NCBI GenBank assembly: GCA_005223185.1
Contig: NJBN01000001.1
Span: 496,001-560,000, forward strand
DNA length: 64,000 bases
Direction: 5' to 3'
DNA from: a candidate division LCP-89 bacterium B3_LCP
Lineage (GTDB): Bacteria; Electryoneota; B3-LCP
Positions 34,969 through 43,848 of the stretch are shown piece by piece. Under the pieces are notes generated by a model. It was not told the DNA's origin and ran no database searches. It saw only the letters and a program-made list of their open reading frames with translations. Each line of letters starts with the position of its first letter. The first letter of the stretch is position 1. The position numbers were made by a program, and so were the translations under genes.

Positions 34969-36561
34969 ATGGAAAGACGTTCAAAACAAGGTGTACAAGC
35001 GATCACAGCCGTAGTATTGCTACTGGCGATTTTGCTGGTTGTCAATCTGATATCGACGCAGATCTTCGGACGTGTCGATCTCACCGAAGGGAAAATCTAC
35101 ACATTATCCAAAGGATCACGTGAATTGGTGAGGAACTTAGAGGACCCCTTGACAATCAAGGCATATTTTTCAGAAAATCTGCCCGCACCCTACAACAACA
35201 CGGCACGGTTCCTGCGAGATCAACTGGATGATTACAAAGCCTATTCCGGTGGTAAGCTGAAATATGAATTTGCCGATCCATTATCGGAGGAGGAACTGGA
35301 AAAGGAAGCGCAGGGATTCCAGATACCTCCGGTGCAGGTCAATGCTGTGGAAAAAGACCGCCTGGAAGTGAAGAAGGTTTACATGGGATTGGTTTTTCTC
35401 TATCAGGACAGGCATGAAACCATACCGCTGATTCAAAATACCGCAGGGCTGGAATACGACATTACCAGCACTATCAAGCGGTTGACAACCACCGATAGAA
35501 CTTCTGTAGGCGTGCTGCAGGGGCTGGGCGCACCTGACATGTACCAGCAGATGAATCAGTTAGGATCAGTGCTGGAAAGAAACTATGATATCCGCCCGGT
35601 CGATCTCTCCCGCAATCAACTTATACCTGATGACGTTGACGTACTGCTGATTGCTGGTATCGAGGAAGAGGTCGATGACTGGACGATGTTTGCGATCGAT
35701 CAGTTTATCATGAGGGGTGGAAAGACCGCTTTTCTCTTGAACAAAGTGGTCACCAACCTGCAGGAACAAAAAGCGCAAAAAGCGCCCTTTAGAATTGACG
35801 ACTGGACGAAAAACTATGGGTTTGCTATAAACGATGATCTGGTAATGGATAAGAGCTGCGGCATGGTAAATATGCAGCAGCGGATGGGTTTCTTCACCAT
35901 TTCCAATCCGGTGAACTACCCTTATTTCCCCATTATTACCAGCTTCAGTTCATCTCACCCAATAGCAAAAGACCTGGAGAATATCACGCTGTTCTTCCCC
36001 AGCACGATTGACACGACCTATGCAGCAGGTAAGGAATTGGATATCACGCCGCTCTTCTTTACATCGGAACAGTGCAAGCTGAAAAAAGGAAGCTACGCCA
36101 TAGATCCTAAACCTCAGGAGGATTTCAGCAGTTATACTGAGGGACCATTTGTACTGGGCGCTGCCCTGGAGGGAGCGTTTACAAGTTACTTTGAAAACAG
36201 GGAAATCCCCAGAGGAGATACTACGCTCCCGCAGGCTGCTGGTCTATCCATATTACCATCAAGCCCAGAGACACGGATAGTAGTTGTTGGAGAAGGGAAT
36301 TTCGCCAAAGACATGTTCGCAAGTGATCCTTCCAATGTAGCATTCTTGATGAACATGGTAGACTGGCTGGCGATGGAAGAAGAGTTGATAGATATCCGCA
36401 CCCGGGACGTCACCTTCCGGCCTTTAGCTGAAGTATCTACCGGAGTTAAAACGACTGTCAAGTACGCCAACATCTTTGCGCCACCGGCAATAGTAATCCT
36501 CATAGGTCTAATTCGCTGGCAGATTCGCCGCCGCAGGAAAAACGTGGAGTTTTTAGTATGA
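34969..36561 (+). CDS. GldG family auxiliary ABC protein
   Basis: 530 residues. An N-terminal membrane helix (AITAVVLLLAILLVVNLIS) is followed by a large periplasmic region: DLTEGKIYTLSKGSRELV, LEYDITSTIKRL and a RxxVVGEGNFAKDMF-like glutamine amidotransferase-like fold. A second helix (FAPPAIVILIGLIRWQIRRRRK) ends it. This is the GldG/ABC-type uncharacterised transport family. The stop overlaps the next gene by 4 bases. It probably docks substrates for the exporter outside the inner membrane. Confidence 0.85.
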   Translation: MERRSKQGVQAITAVVLLLAILLVVNLISTQIFGRVDLTEGKIYTLSKGSRELVRNLEDPLTIKAYFSENLPAPYNNTARFLRDQLDDYKAYSGGKLKYEFADPLSEEELEKEAQGFQIPPVQVNAVEKDRLEVKKVYMGLVFLYQDRHETIPLIQNTAGLEYDITSTIKRLTTTDRTSVGVLQGLGAPDMYQQMNQLGSVLERNYDIRPVDLSRNQLIPDDVDVLLIAGIEEEVDDWTMFAIDQFIMRGGKTAFLLNKVVTNLQEQKAQKAPFRIDDWTKNYGFAINDDLVMDKSCGMVNMQQRMGFFTISNPVNYPYFPIITSFSSSHPIAKDLENITLFFPSTIDTTYAAGKELDITPLFFTSEQCKLKKGSYAIDPKPQEDFSSYTEGPFVLGAALEGAFTSYFENREIPRGDTTLPQAAGLSILPSSPETRIVVVGEGNFAKDMFASDPSNVAFLMNMVDWLAMEEELIDIRTRDVTFRPLAEVSTGVKTTVKYANIFAPPAIVILIGLIRWQIRRRRKNVEFLV

Positions 36562-37487
36562 ATAAATCGTTACTCACTCTCTTAGGCGTTCTGGTCGCTT
36601 TATTGGTGATCTATCTGATTATCGATTCAGCGCGAGACGTAACTGAACAGACAGAATCGTTTTTCGCATTAGATACAAACAAAGTTGATGGCTTCACCAT
36701 CATCAACAAACACGATACGATTAATCTGAAGAGGAGAGCTTCCGGCTGGAATTTAGGTGAACCTCTCGATTATCCAGCTGATTCTCGCTTTACTGGCAAT
36801 GTCATCGAAAAGCTGGCTACGATGGATATAGAAACCCTGATAACGGAAGACTCTTCCAAAGCTTCCCAGTTCGAGGTTGATACGGCTGGCGTGGAAGTCA
36901 TGGTATTCGAAGGCGCGGACACTGTTGCACACTTCATGGTAGGCAAGACCTCACCGGACCGCCGCCATACGTACTGCAGTTTCGTTGGGGATGATAAAAT
37001 CTACCTGCTGAAAGGCACTTTCACCAGCCAGTTGAACCGTAAGAAGAAAGACTGGCGGGATAAGAGCATCCTGGAGATCGATCCTGAGAGCGTCAACAAG
37101 CTGGATTTCACCTATCCTGATGAAGTCTTTTCCTTGGAAAAAACGGATACCACCTGGATTGTGGATAAAAGGGGCTTACTCCTGGATACAGATGAGCAGA
37201 TGGTTAATCGTGTGGTGCGTTCTATCAGCCGTTTCCGCACCTTTGATTTCGTGGATGGGGACACTGTTCAAGTGGTGGATTTCAGCGTACCAACGCTGTC
37301 ATTAGTGGTGCATACTGACGTGGGTGATACTTATAAATTCGACTTCGTACCGGAGAGCGCTGAATCCAAGCGCTATTTGATCCACAAGGAGGGTGTGGAA
37401 AAAGCACTGTTCGTTATTCATCAGGGTGCAGCTAATTCGATATTCAAGCATGTTGAGGATTTCAAGAAGAAGGAGCACCAGCAGTAA
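36558..37487 (+). CDS. DUF4340 domain protein
   Basis: 309 residues. One N-terminal hydrophobic helix (SLLTLLGVLVALLVIYLII) anchors a periplasmic beta-rich domain with repeated strand-turn units (DGFTIINKHDTINLKR, VNKLDFTYPDEVFSLEK). DUF4340 proteins regularly follow GldG-like proteins. Its start overlaps the GldG-like stop. Function unknown; I infer a periplasmic accessory of the exporter. Confidence 0.85.
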   Translation: MNKSLLTLLGVLVALLVIYLIIDSARDVTEQTESFFALDTNKVDGFTIINKHDTINLKRRASGWNLGEPLDYPADSRFTGNVIEKLATMDIETLITEDSSKASQFEVDTAGVEVMVFEGADTVAHFMVGKTSPDRRHTYCSFVGDDKIYLLKGTFTSQLNRKKKDWRDKSILEIDPESVNKLDFTYPDEVFSLEKTDTTWIVDKRGLLLDTDEQMVNRVVRSISRFRTFDFVDGDTVQVVDFSVPTLSLVVHTDVGDTYKFDFVPESAESKRYLIHKEGVEKALFVIHQGAANSIFKHVEDFKKKEHQQ

Positions 37488-37509
37488 TTAGCAATCCGAA
37501 ATGATAATC

Positions 37510-37538
37510 AAAACGCCCGGTCATTCGCCGGGCGTTTT
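37510..37538. terminator. bidirectional terminator
   Basis: AAAACGCCCGG (37510-37520) and CCGGGCGTTTT (37528-37538) form an 11-bp stem with a 7-base loop, flanked by A on one side and T on the other. It lies between the convergent DUF4340 and icd genes and can serve both. Confidence 0.85.
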
Positions 37539-37557
37539 CTTTAGTTTATTTTTCGAT

Positions 37558-38967
37558 TTACATATGTTTGATAATAGCATCGCCGAACTGGGAGCACTTG
37601 AGTTCCTGGCATTCAATCCCTTCAGCTTTCATCAGACGGGCGAAATCGTAGGTGACGGTATGTGCCTGAATGGCTCCGTTGAGACCCTTCAGAATTAGAT
37701 TTGCAACTTCATCCCAGCCCAGGTGCTGGAACATCAGAACGCCAGACAGGATGACGGATCCCGGATTGACCTTGTCCAGGTTAGCGTATTTGGGCGCCGT
37801 GCCATGCGTGGCTTCGAAGATGGCGTGACCACTGACGTAATTGATATTACCTCCGGGAGCAATCCCGATGCCTCCCACCTGAGCCGCCAACGCATCAGAC
37901 ACGTAATCACCATTCAAGTTCATGGTGGCGATCACGTCGAATTCTTTAGCGCGGGTCAGCACCTGCTGTAGGGTTATGTCAGCAATGGTATCCTTGATCA
38001 TCAACATGGACTTCCATTTACCGTCACCGTGGGTATCCCATAACTTCAGAGCTTCTTCGACTTCGGCGTCAGCTTCCTTCTGTTTATCAGGAACCAACAG
38101 GTCGTATCCCGGCTCGATCATGCGGGCGTTATCCTGCGCGGAAATATCGGGGTGATCCTCTTTGTTCCCCAGAATCCAGCTTTCCCGCAGAGTAACCGTT
38201 TCGTTGCGAAACTCTTTGGCGGCGACCTGATATCCCCAATCTTTAAAGGCGCCTTCGGTGAACTTCATGATGTTGCCTTTGTGTACGAAGGTAACGCTCT
38301 TGCGGTTCAGCCTCAAAGCGTATTGAATGGCTGCGCGTACCAAGCGGCTGGTGCCTTCTTCGGATACGGGTTTGATGCCGATACCGGAAGTTTCCGGAAA
38401 GCGTATATTTTTAACGCCCATCTCCTTCTGCAAGAATTCTATCACTTTTTTCACTTCAGGGCTGCCCGCCTGCCATTCGACTCCGGCGTAGATATCTTCG
38501 GTATTTTCGCGGAAGATGACCATGTCCACGTCTTGAGGTTTGCGCACCGGGCTGGGCACGCCTTTGAAATAGCGCACCGGACGCAGACAGACGTAGAGAT
38601 CCAAAATCTGCCGTAAGGCGACGTTCAATGATCGTATCCCTCCGCCGATGGGAGTGGTCAGAGGTCCTTTGATACCGACCAGGAATTCTTTATAGGCATT
38701 GACAGTATCATCGGGAAGCCAGGAACCGGTGGCTTTGAAGGCTTTTTCACCGGCTAAGACTTCAAACCAACTGATCTTCTTTTGACCGCTGAACGCCTTT
38801 TGGACAGCAGCATCGAATACGCGCACGGATGACCGCCATATATCCGGGCCAGTTCCGTCACCTTCGATGAAGGGAATGATGGGATTATCGGGCACTTGCA
38901 ATTTGTCAGCGCCCATGGTTATGGGTTTACCTTCTTTTGGATAAGATAAGTGTTCAAATTGTATCAT
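37558..38967 (-). CDS. icd: isocitrate dehydrogenase (NADP+)
   Basis: 469 residues, somewhat longer than the E. coli enzyme. It oxidatively decarboxylates isocitrate to 2-oxoglutarate. The substrate loop RSLNVALRQ, including the Ser that is phosphorylated in E. coli, and [19 protein letters not shown] are conserved. [17 protein letters not shown] retains the Lys-Tyr pair that in E. coli selects NADP over NAD. A strong Shine-Dalgarno (GGAGG) precedes the ATG. It supplies 2-oxoglutarate to the kor complex encoded at 14-17 kb. Confidence 0.95.
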   Translation of the reverse strand: MIQFEHLSYPKEGKPITMGADKLQVPDNPIIPFIEGDGTGPDIWRSSVRVFDAAVQKAFSGQKKISWFEVLAGEKAFKATGSWLPDDTVNAYKEFLVGIKGPLTTPIGGGIRSLNVALRQILDLYVCLRPVRYFKGVPSPVRKPQDVDMVIFRENTEDIYAGVEWQAGSPEVKKVIEFLQKEMGVKNIRFPETSGIGIKPVSEEGTSRLVRAAIQYALRLNRKSVTFVHKGNIMKFTEGAFKDWGYQVAAKEFRNETVTLRESWILGNKEDHPDISAQDNARMIEPGYDLLVPDKQKEADAEVEEALKLWDTHGDGKWKSMLMIKDTIADITLQQVLTRAKEFDVIATMNLNGDYVSDALAAQVGGIGIAPGGNINYVSGHAIFEATHGTAPKYANLDKVNPGSVILSGVLMFQHLGWDEVANLILKGLNGAIQAHTVTYDFARLMKAEGIECQELKCSQFGDAIIKHM

Positions 38968-39094
38968 TTTTCCTCCACGGAATTGTTAGTTCCGGTTGTT
39001 TATTTATTTGTGTTATTGCTGAATCGGTATTAGGGTGTCAGGTCTCATTCCGGTGATGAACATTAACTATTTATTCTTACGTTTATCACGGTAA

Positions 39095-39340
39095 CCCCAG
39101 AATGAATTCTGGGGCTTAAACCAGTCAAGATCACTGAAGTGATCATCCTGTTATTTCTATCTGTTGGACTGCACCCTAAAGGGCTTAGTCCAACCTACTG
39201 GTCTATGGCACCAGGTCACATTCTTTACCGGCTTTTATCTGGCAGCTTTTTACCACCCGGAAATGAATTTCCGGGCTAATTTTATGCTATCCCGCTCAAG
39301 CGGGATGTTCAAAAACCTTTATGTTCGTCGGTTGACGAAC
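39095..39340. repeat. array of six perfect hairpins with small loops
   Basis: In the 400-base gap between icd and the nitronate monooxygenase-like gene, six perfect inverted repeats follow one another: 39095-39114 (loop TGAA), 39129-39144 (TGAA), 39163-39194 (two-part stem, TAAA), 39256-39275 (TGAA), 39289-39306 (TCAA) and 39323-39340 (GGTT). Stems differ in sequence but the tetraloops are alike, as if only structure and loop were kept. I see no gene in 38968-39366. Confidence 0.75.
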
Positions 39341-39366
39341 AGGCCCTGACGCAACTGAAAACCCTA

Positions 39367-40476
39367 TTAAGCCATATCAGATGGAGCTATTTTCACAGAT
39401 GCAGCCTCATCATATTCTTTTAATAAATCCCGGATGAGTTCTTTAACAGAGACAATTTTTTGTGTGCGATATGCATTTGCACCGGCAAAGGCAAAACCGT
39501 GTTTAAGCCTTCCCTTTTTGGCATTTGTTAAGGCGAAAGCAATGCAGTAGGGCGCTTCTTTATAATCGCAGGTTCTCAGGCATTTCCAGGGGCAGCTAAA
39601 GGGTTTTTTAATGCCATTGGAAACATCCTTGAGAAACTGGTTGCGCAAGGCTCTTCCCGGCAACCCTACCGGACTGTCAATTATAATCAGATCATCTCTC
39701 TTGCTATTCAGGTACATCTCTTTAAATTCAATAGAGGCGTCGCACTCGTGAGTGCCCACAAATCTGGTTGCCATTTGCACACCCTGAGCGCCCATCTGAA
39801 TGAATTTATAAATATCTGCTCCAGTATATATACCTCCCGCTACAATCACAGGAATATCCTTATTGAATTGCTCTTTAAATGGTTTTAGCACAGAAATAAC
39901 TTCTGGTAAGATCTTATCCAGTTTATAATCATGATCATCAATCTGTTCCTTTTTAAAGCCGATATGTCCACCAGCCAGAGGCCCCTCCACGACTACACCG
40001 TTGGGTATATGATTATATTTCTTCGCCCAATATTGAAATATGATTCTTACAGCTCTCGCTGAAGAAACAATGGGGACAACCTTAGTTGACATATTTCTCA
40101 ATCTATCCAGCGATAATTCCTTGGGGATATTTAGTGGAAGCCCTGCACCAATGAATATTACATCTGCTTTTTCATTCACGGCAACCATCATAAGTTCATT
40201 AAAATCTGAAAGCGCCACCATTAGATTTACGCCTATAATCCCATCGGTCATTTCCCTGGCTTTTCTTATTTCTTTCTTCAGGGCTCTTTGGTTCGCTCCG
40301 GTAAAATTTTTATTAAAATCAGGTTCAAGCATACCGATGCCAGCAGCGCCAATTACCCCAATGCCCCCCTCATTTGCCACTGCTGAAGCCAACCCTGAGA
40401 GAGAAATCCCAACGCTCATTCCTCCTTGAATGATGGGGATTTTGACTACATGTTCACCAATAACCAATTTCGGCAT
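39367..40476 (-). CDS. nitronate monooxygenase/2-nitropropane dioxygenase family protein
   Basis: 369 residues. The FMN barrel starts IPIIQGGMSVGISLSGLASAVANEGGIGVIGAAG, and GPLAGGHIGFKKE and PVIVAGGIYTGADIYKFIQMGAQGVQMATRF are conserved. The C-terminal part has clustered Cys (CPWKCLRTCDYKEAPYC), a feature of one anaerobe-rich subgroup. Nitronate oxidation is the name-giving activity; many members have other or unknown roles. The gene stands alone between repeat-rich spacers. Confidence 0.85.
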   Translation of the reverse strand: MPKLVIGEHVVKIPIIQGGMSVGISLSGLASAVANEGGIGVIGAAGIGMLEPDFNKNFTGANQRALKKEIRKAREMTDGIIGVNLMVALSDFNELMMVAVNEKADVIFIGAGLPLNIPKELSLDRLRNMSTKVVPIVSSARAVRIIFQYWAKKYNHIPNGVVVEGPLAGGHIGFKKEQIDDHDYKLDKILPEVISVLKPFKEQFNKDIPVIVAGGIYTGADIYKFIQMGAQGVQMATRFVGTHECDASIEFKEMYLNSKRDDLIIIDSPVGLPGRALRNQFLKDVSNGIKKPFSCPWKCLRTCDYKEAPYCIAFALTNAKKGRLKHGFAFAGANAYRTQKIVSVKELIRDLLKEYDEAASVKIAPSDMA

Positions 40477-40598
40477 ATCTTTAGAACTTAAATTCCTCTG
40501 TTACTTAGTCCAACCTACTTGTCTGAATCACTGATTCACGCTGATTATAGGATTTCACTGATAAAGAAACCGATTAGATGGCGATTCAGACCTCAGTA

Positions 40599-42518
40599 CT
40601 ATTGCTTATCCTTGGCATACGCCAACGCACCTCCAGCTCTGAGAATTTCAATCTCCCGCTCATTTAGCGGATGCACCGCCGGTATATCTGCGTTCTTGGT
40701 AATGTTGCGAACGTTTAATTTTCCGGTATCCAGTTCCTGCAGGGAAATTTCCAGTTCGTCGCCCTGATCAATTTTGTCGTAATCGGCTTCGTTCGCAAAA
40801 GTCAGTGGTAAGATGCCGAAGTTGATCAGGTTAGCCAGATGAATGCGTGCGAAGGATTTCACCAGCACCGCTTTTAAGCCCAGATACATAGGAGCTAACG
40901 CCGCATGTTCACGTGATGATCCCTGTCCGTAATTTTGACCGCCCACAACGAACCCTCCACCGGATTCTTTGGCACGGGACGGGAAAGTGGGATCTATAAC
41001 CTCAAATACATGCTCAGAAATAGCAGGTATATTAGATCGCTTGGGCAATATTTTCGATCCAGCGGGCATAATATGATCGGTGGTTATGTTATCTTCCGTC
41101 TTAAGCAGAACTATACCTGTAAGAACATCCGGGAGAGGTTTGTTCAGTGGAAGAGGCTTGATATTCGGTCCTCGTATGATCTCAACTTTACTAAGCTCAT
41201 CTGAAGGGGGAATAATCATGGAATCATCCACACGGAACTTCTCAGGCAGATCAATCTTTATCGGCTCCAGAGCTAAAGTGCGTGGATCGGTCATTTCACC
41301 GGTTATGGCACAGGCGACGGCTGTTTCCGGAGATACCAAGTAGGATTTAGCGTTCTTCGTTCCGGTTCTACCCACGAAATTGCGGTTAAAAGTACGCACC
41401 GTGATGCCTTCAGTGGGAGGTGAAAAGCCCATACCGATACAAGCGCCACAGGAGCTTTCTAGAATCCTGACGCCGGATTCTACAATGGGGATCATGGCGC
41501 CATTATGCAGTATCTCATCCATGACCTGCTTGCTTCCCGGCGAAAGCCCTGCCGACAGTCTCTGGTGTATGCGCTTGTCTTTTAGCATCTCTGCCATGAC
41601 GTTGAGGTCGCGGTAACTGCTGTTAGTACAGCTCCCGAAGGCGACCTGATCGACCTTCAGACCAGCGATTTCACTCACCTTTACGACGTTGTCGGGCATG
41701 TGTGGTTTGGCAACCAGAGGTTCAAGCTCATCGAGATTAATGTGAAGTTCCTCATCATAATTACAGCCTTCATCAGCCTTTAGTTCAATCCAGACATCGT
41801 CTCTGCCCTGAGCTTCAAGATACTTCAGAGTTTTCTTATCTGATGGGAAAATACTGGTGGTAGCGCCCAATTCGGCGCCCATATTGGTGATGGTAGCTCT
41901 ATCGGGGACGTCCAACCTGGCAACTCCTTCACCATAGTATTCCATCACTCTGCCAACGCCACCTTTAACAGTCAGGCGGCGTAGAACTTCCAAGATAACG
42001 TCCTTTCCACTCACGAAGGGCTGTAGTTTCCCGGTGAGTTTAATACCGACAACTTTAGGCATGCGTAAATTAAATGCCTGCCCGCCCATAGCCAGTGCGA
42101 CGTCCAAACCGCCAGCGCCCATGGCGATCATACCGATACCACCGCAGGTTGGGGTATGGCTATCAGAACCCAGAAGTGTCTTTCCCGGCGCGCCAAAACG
42201 TTCCAGGTGAACCTGATGACATATACCGTTACCTGGACGGGAAAAATAAATACCATACCTGGATGCAATACTCTGGAGAAAACGATGATCGTCCGCATTC
42301 TCGAAACCGGACTGCAACATATTATGATCCACATAAGAAACGGAAAGTTCCGTCTTGACTTTGGGGATTCCCAGAGCTTCAAACTGCAGGTATGCCATTG
42401 TACCAGTCGCGTCCTGCGTCAGGGTCTGATCGATACGGATGGCTATAGGAGATCCAGGAGTGAGATCACCGCTGACCAGGTGCTTCTGGAAGATCTTTTG
42501 AGTTAGATTTAGCGTCAT
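40599..42518 (-). CDS. aconitate hydratase (Aquifex-type)
   Basis: 639 residues, shorter than AcnA/AcnB and fitting the Aquifex-type aconitases. It isomerises citrate to isocitrate. [4Fe-4S] ligands are visible in FGSCTNSSYRD and ILESSCGACIGMGFSP. LGSDSHTPTCGGIGMIAMGAGGLDVA is a substrate-binding part, and YGQGSSREHAALAPMYLG is the C-terminal swivel motif. It has its own promoter 40 bases upstream. With icd, kor and sucCD it makes up the oxidative TCA arm. Confidence 0.94.
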   Translation of the reverse strand: MTLNLTQKIFQKHLVSGDLTPGSPIAIRIDQTLTQDATGTMAYLQFEALGIPKVKTELSVSYVDHNMLQSGFENADDHRFLQSIASRYGIYFSRPGNGICHQVHLERFGAPGKTLLGSDSHTPTCGGIGMIAMGAGGLDVALAMGGQAFNLRMPKVVGIKLTGKLQPFVSGKDVILEVLRRLTVKGGVGRVMEYYGEGVARLDVPDRATITNMGAELGATTSIFPSDKKTLKYLEAQGRDDVWIELKADEGCNYDEELHINLDELEPLVAKPHMPDNVVKVSEIAGLKVDQVAFGSCTNSSYRDLNVMAEMLKDKRIHQRLSAGLSPGSKQVMDEILHNGAMIPIVESGVRILESSCGACIGMGFSPPTEGITVRTFNRNFVGRTGTKNAKSYLVSPETAVACAITGEMTDPRTLALEPIKIDLPEKFRVDDSMIIPPSDELSKVEIIRGPNIKPLPLNKPLPDVLTGIVLLKTEDNITTDHIMPAGSKILPKRSNIPAISEHVFEVIDPTFPSRAKESGGGFVVGGQNYGQGSSREHAALAPMYLGLKAVLVKSFARIHLANLINFGILPLTFANEADYDKIDQGDELEISLQELDTGKLNVRNITKNADIPAVHPLNEREIEILRAGGALAYAKDKQ

Positions 42519-42555
42519 GACTATCCACGCATTTGTTGACGAATTATTTCAGAGC

Positions 42556-42584
42556 AATATAAGAAAATTCTATTAGGAAAGCAA
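42556..42584 (-). promoter_or_regulatory. aconitase promoter
   Basis: Minus strand TTGCTT (42584-42579), 17-base spacer, TATATT (42561-42556). The leader would be about 31 bases. Confidence 0.65.
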
Positions 42585-42702
42585 TGTAAAAGAAGGGATT
42601 TGGGTGAAGGCAGATTGAAGAGACAGCAGTCAATACGCCACATATAAGGAAAGGAGAAGAACCAACAGGGAAGAGTGGTGAAGAGAAATGTAAGAGCCGG
42701 AT

Positions 42703-43560
42703 TTAATTTTCCGGCTTTCCACCAACTTTAGCTGCGGGGGCATACATGTCTATATCCGATTCGGTGATAAGGTAGCCCCAATCGCGGAATACAGCCAGAC
42801 ATCTATCGGATTTGAGATAAGTCATTAAACGGTCGGCAGAAGAAGAATCAGCAGGAACTGCTGCTCGGACAGCAGTTACAGCAGCAACTCGAGGAATCTC
42901 GCTGGGCATGAGGAGCACAATTTCAAAGCTTTCGGGATTCCAGTTATATGCCATAGTCCAGCAGATGGCAGCGTCCAGCTCGTTGACGGATACCTTATCT
43001 GCAAGCACTATTGCTGAAGCTTCTATTGGAATCAACCGATGAGAGATTTCATCATACAGGTTGGCATTCTGGAATATTTCCAGGGAAAACAAACCCAATA
43101 TATCGGTGTCAGGGTCAACAATTCCGATACGGATTTGCTCGTCCAACAGATCTGTCAAATTGGACACCATAACCGGATTTATTCTTGATACAATCAAGCA
43201 GGGAACGGTATATGCTAAAGTTATCGCCGCAGTCGTATCAGCCAGATTTTGTTCCCTTGCCGGATCAGTGAGATGATCATTCGGAAATATGTAAACATCA
43301 ACGCTATCATCGGCAGAGGTGTTTAATATTTCAGCAGCAGAAGCAAAATCAAATCGCACGGTAACTGAGGCGATGTACTGATAATCCTGTGCCAGGTCAA
43401 GCAGGGCTGGTTCTAAAGATATATCAGCTTTGACGAACACTTCATTACCGCCTGAGGTAGCATTTCTCGATTCTCCTTCCGGGGAGCATGAGATAAAGAA
43501 AATTGCTGATAACCCAGTTATTATTAAAAAGGCAATTCGGCAAATTCTTGAGACTTTCAT
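42703..43560 (-). CDS. ModA-like substrate-binding lipoprotein
   Basis: 285 residues. The N-terminus is a lipoprotein signal (IAFLIITGLSAIFFISC, with Cys as the lipid site). The body matches molybdate/tungstate-type periplasmic binding proteins: VRFDFASAAEILN, DVYIFPNDHLTDPA, LAYTVPCLIVSR, IRIGIVDPDTDILG and DAAICWTMAYNWNPESFEIV. No ABC permease or ATPase for it is adjacent, so it may work with a distant transporter or have another ligand. The motif order is good, but sequence divergence leaves the ligand open. Confidence 0.72.
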   Translation of the reverse strand: MKVSRICRIAFLIITGLSAIFFISCSPEGESRNATSGGNEVFVKADISLEPALLDLAQDYQYIASVTVRFDFASAAEILNTSADDSVDVYIFPNDHLTDPAREQNLADTTAAITLAYTVPCLIVSRINPVMVSNLTDLLDEQIRIGIVDPDTDILGLFSLEIFQNANLYDEISHRLIPIEASAIVLADKVSVNELDAAICWTMAYNWNPESFEIVLLMPSEIPRVAAVTAVRAAVPADSSSADRLMTYLKSDRCLAVFRDWGYLITESDIDMYAPAAKVGGKPEN

Positions 43561-43658
43561 TTAACTTTATCCTACTTTAAGCGATTGCAAGTAGCCTGTG
43601 CCTATTGTCCAGTGGCTTTTCACTTCGTGATTTTTAAAATATACAAAAGTTCAAGCAA

Positions 43659-43687
43659 AATATAAAGAAAAATCTGCAATAATTCAA
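43659..43687 (-). promoter_or_regulatory. promoter of the ModA-like gene
   Basis: Minus strand TTGAAT (43687-43682), 17-base spacer, TATATT (43664-43659). Predicted leader of about 90 bases. Confidence 0.6.
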
Positions 43688-43776
43688 AGGGGAAATCTGT
43701 AAAGCAATTTTTCAGTAAGTGCATCGGGACTGCTAAACAATCATAGGCATCCTGGATGAAGGGAGTATGAAAGGAA

Positions 43777-43805
43777 AACCCCCGAATCTGGCAGATCCGG
43801 GGGTT
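43777..43805 (-). terminator. terminator of the outer-membrane protein gene
   Basis: AACCCCCGAATCTG (43777-43790) and CAGATCCGGGGGTT (43792-43805) pair almost completely (one mismatch). On the minus strand the stem is followed by TTCCTTTC. It lies 43 bases after the gene's stop. Confidence 0.7.
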
Positions 43806-43848
43806 CTCTATCTAAGTGGTATCTTTTCCAGTGGATGAAATGATCACA

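Noticed and set aside
39095-39340. CRISPR array
   Set aside because: The hairpins have different sequences, no constant repeat or spacer length, and no cas genes are present in the window.
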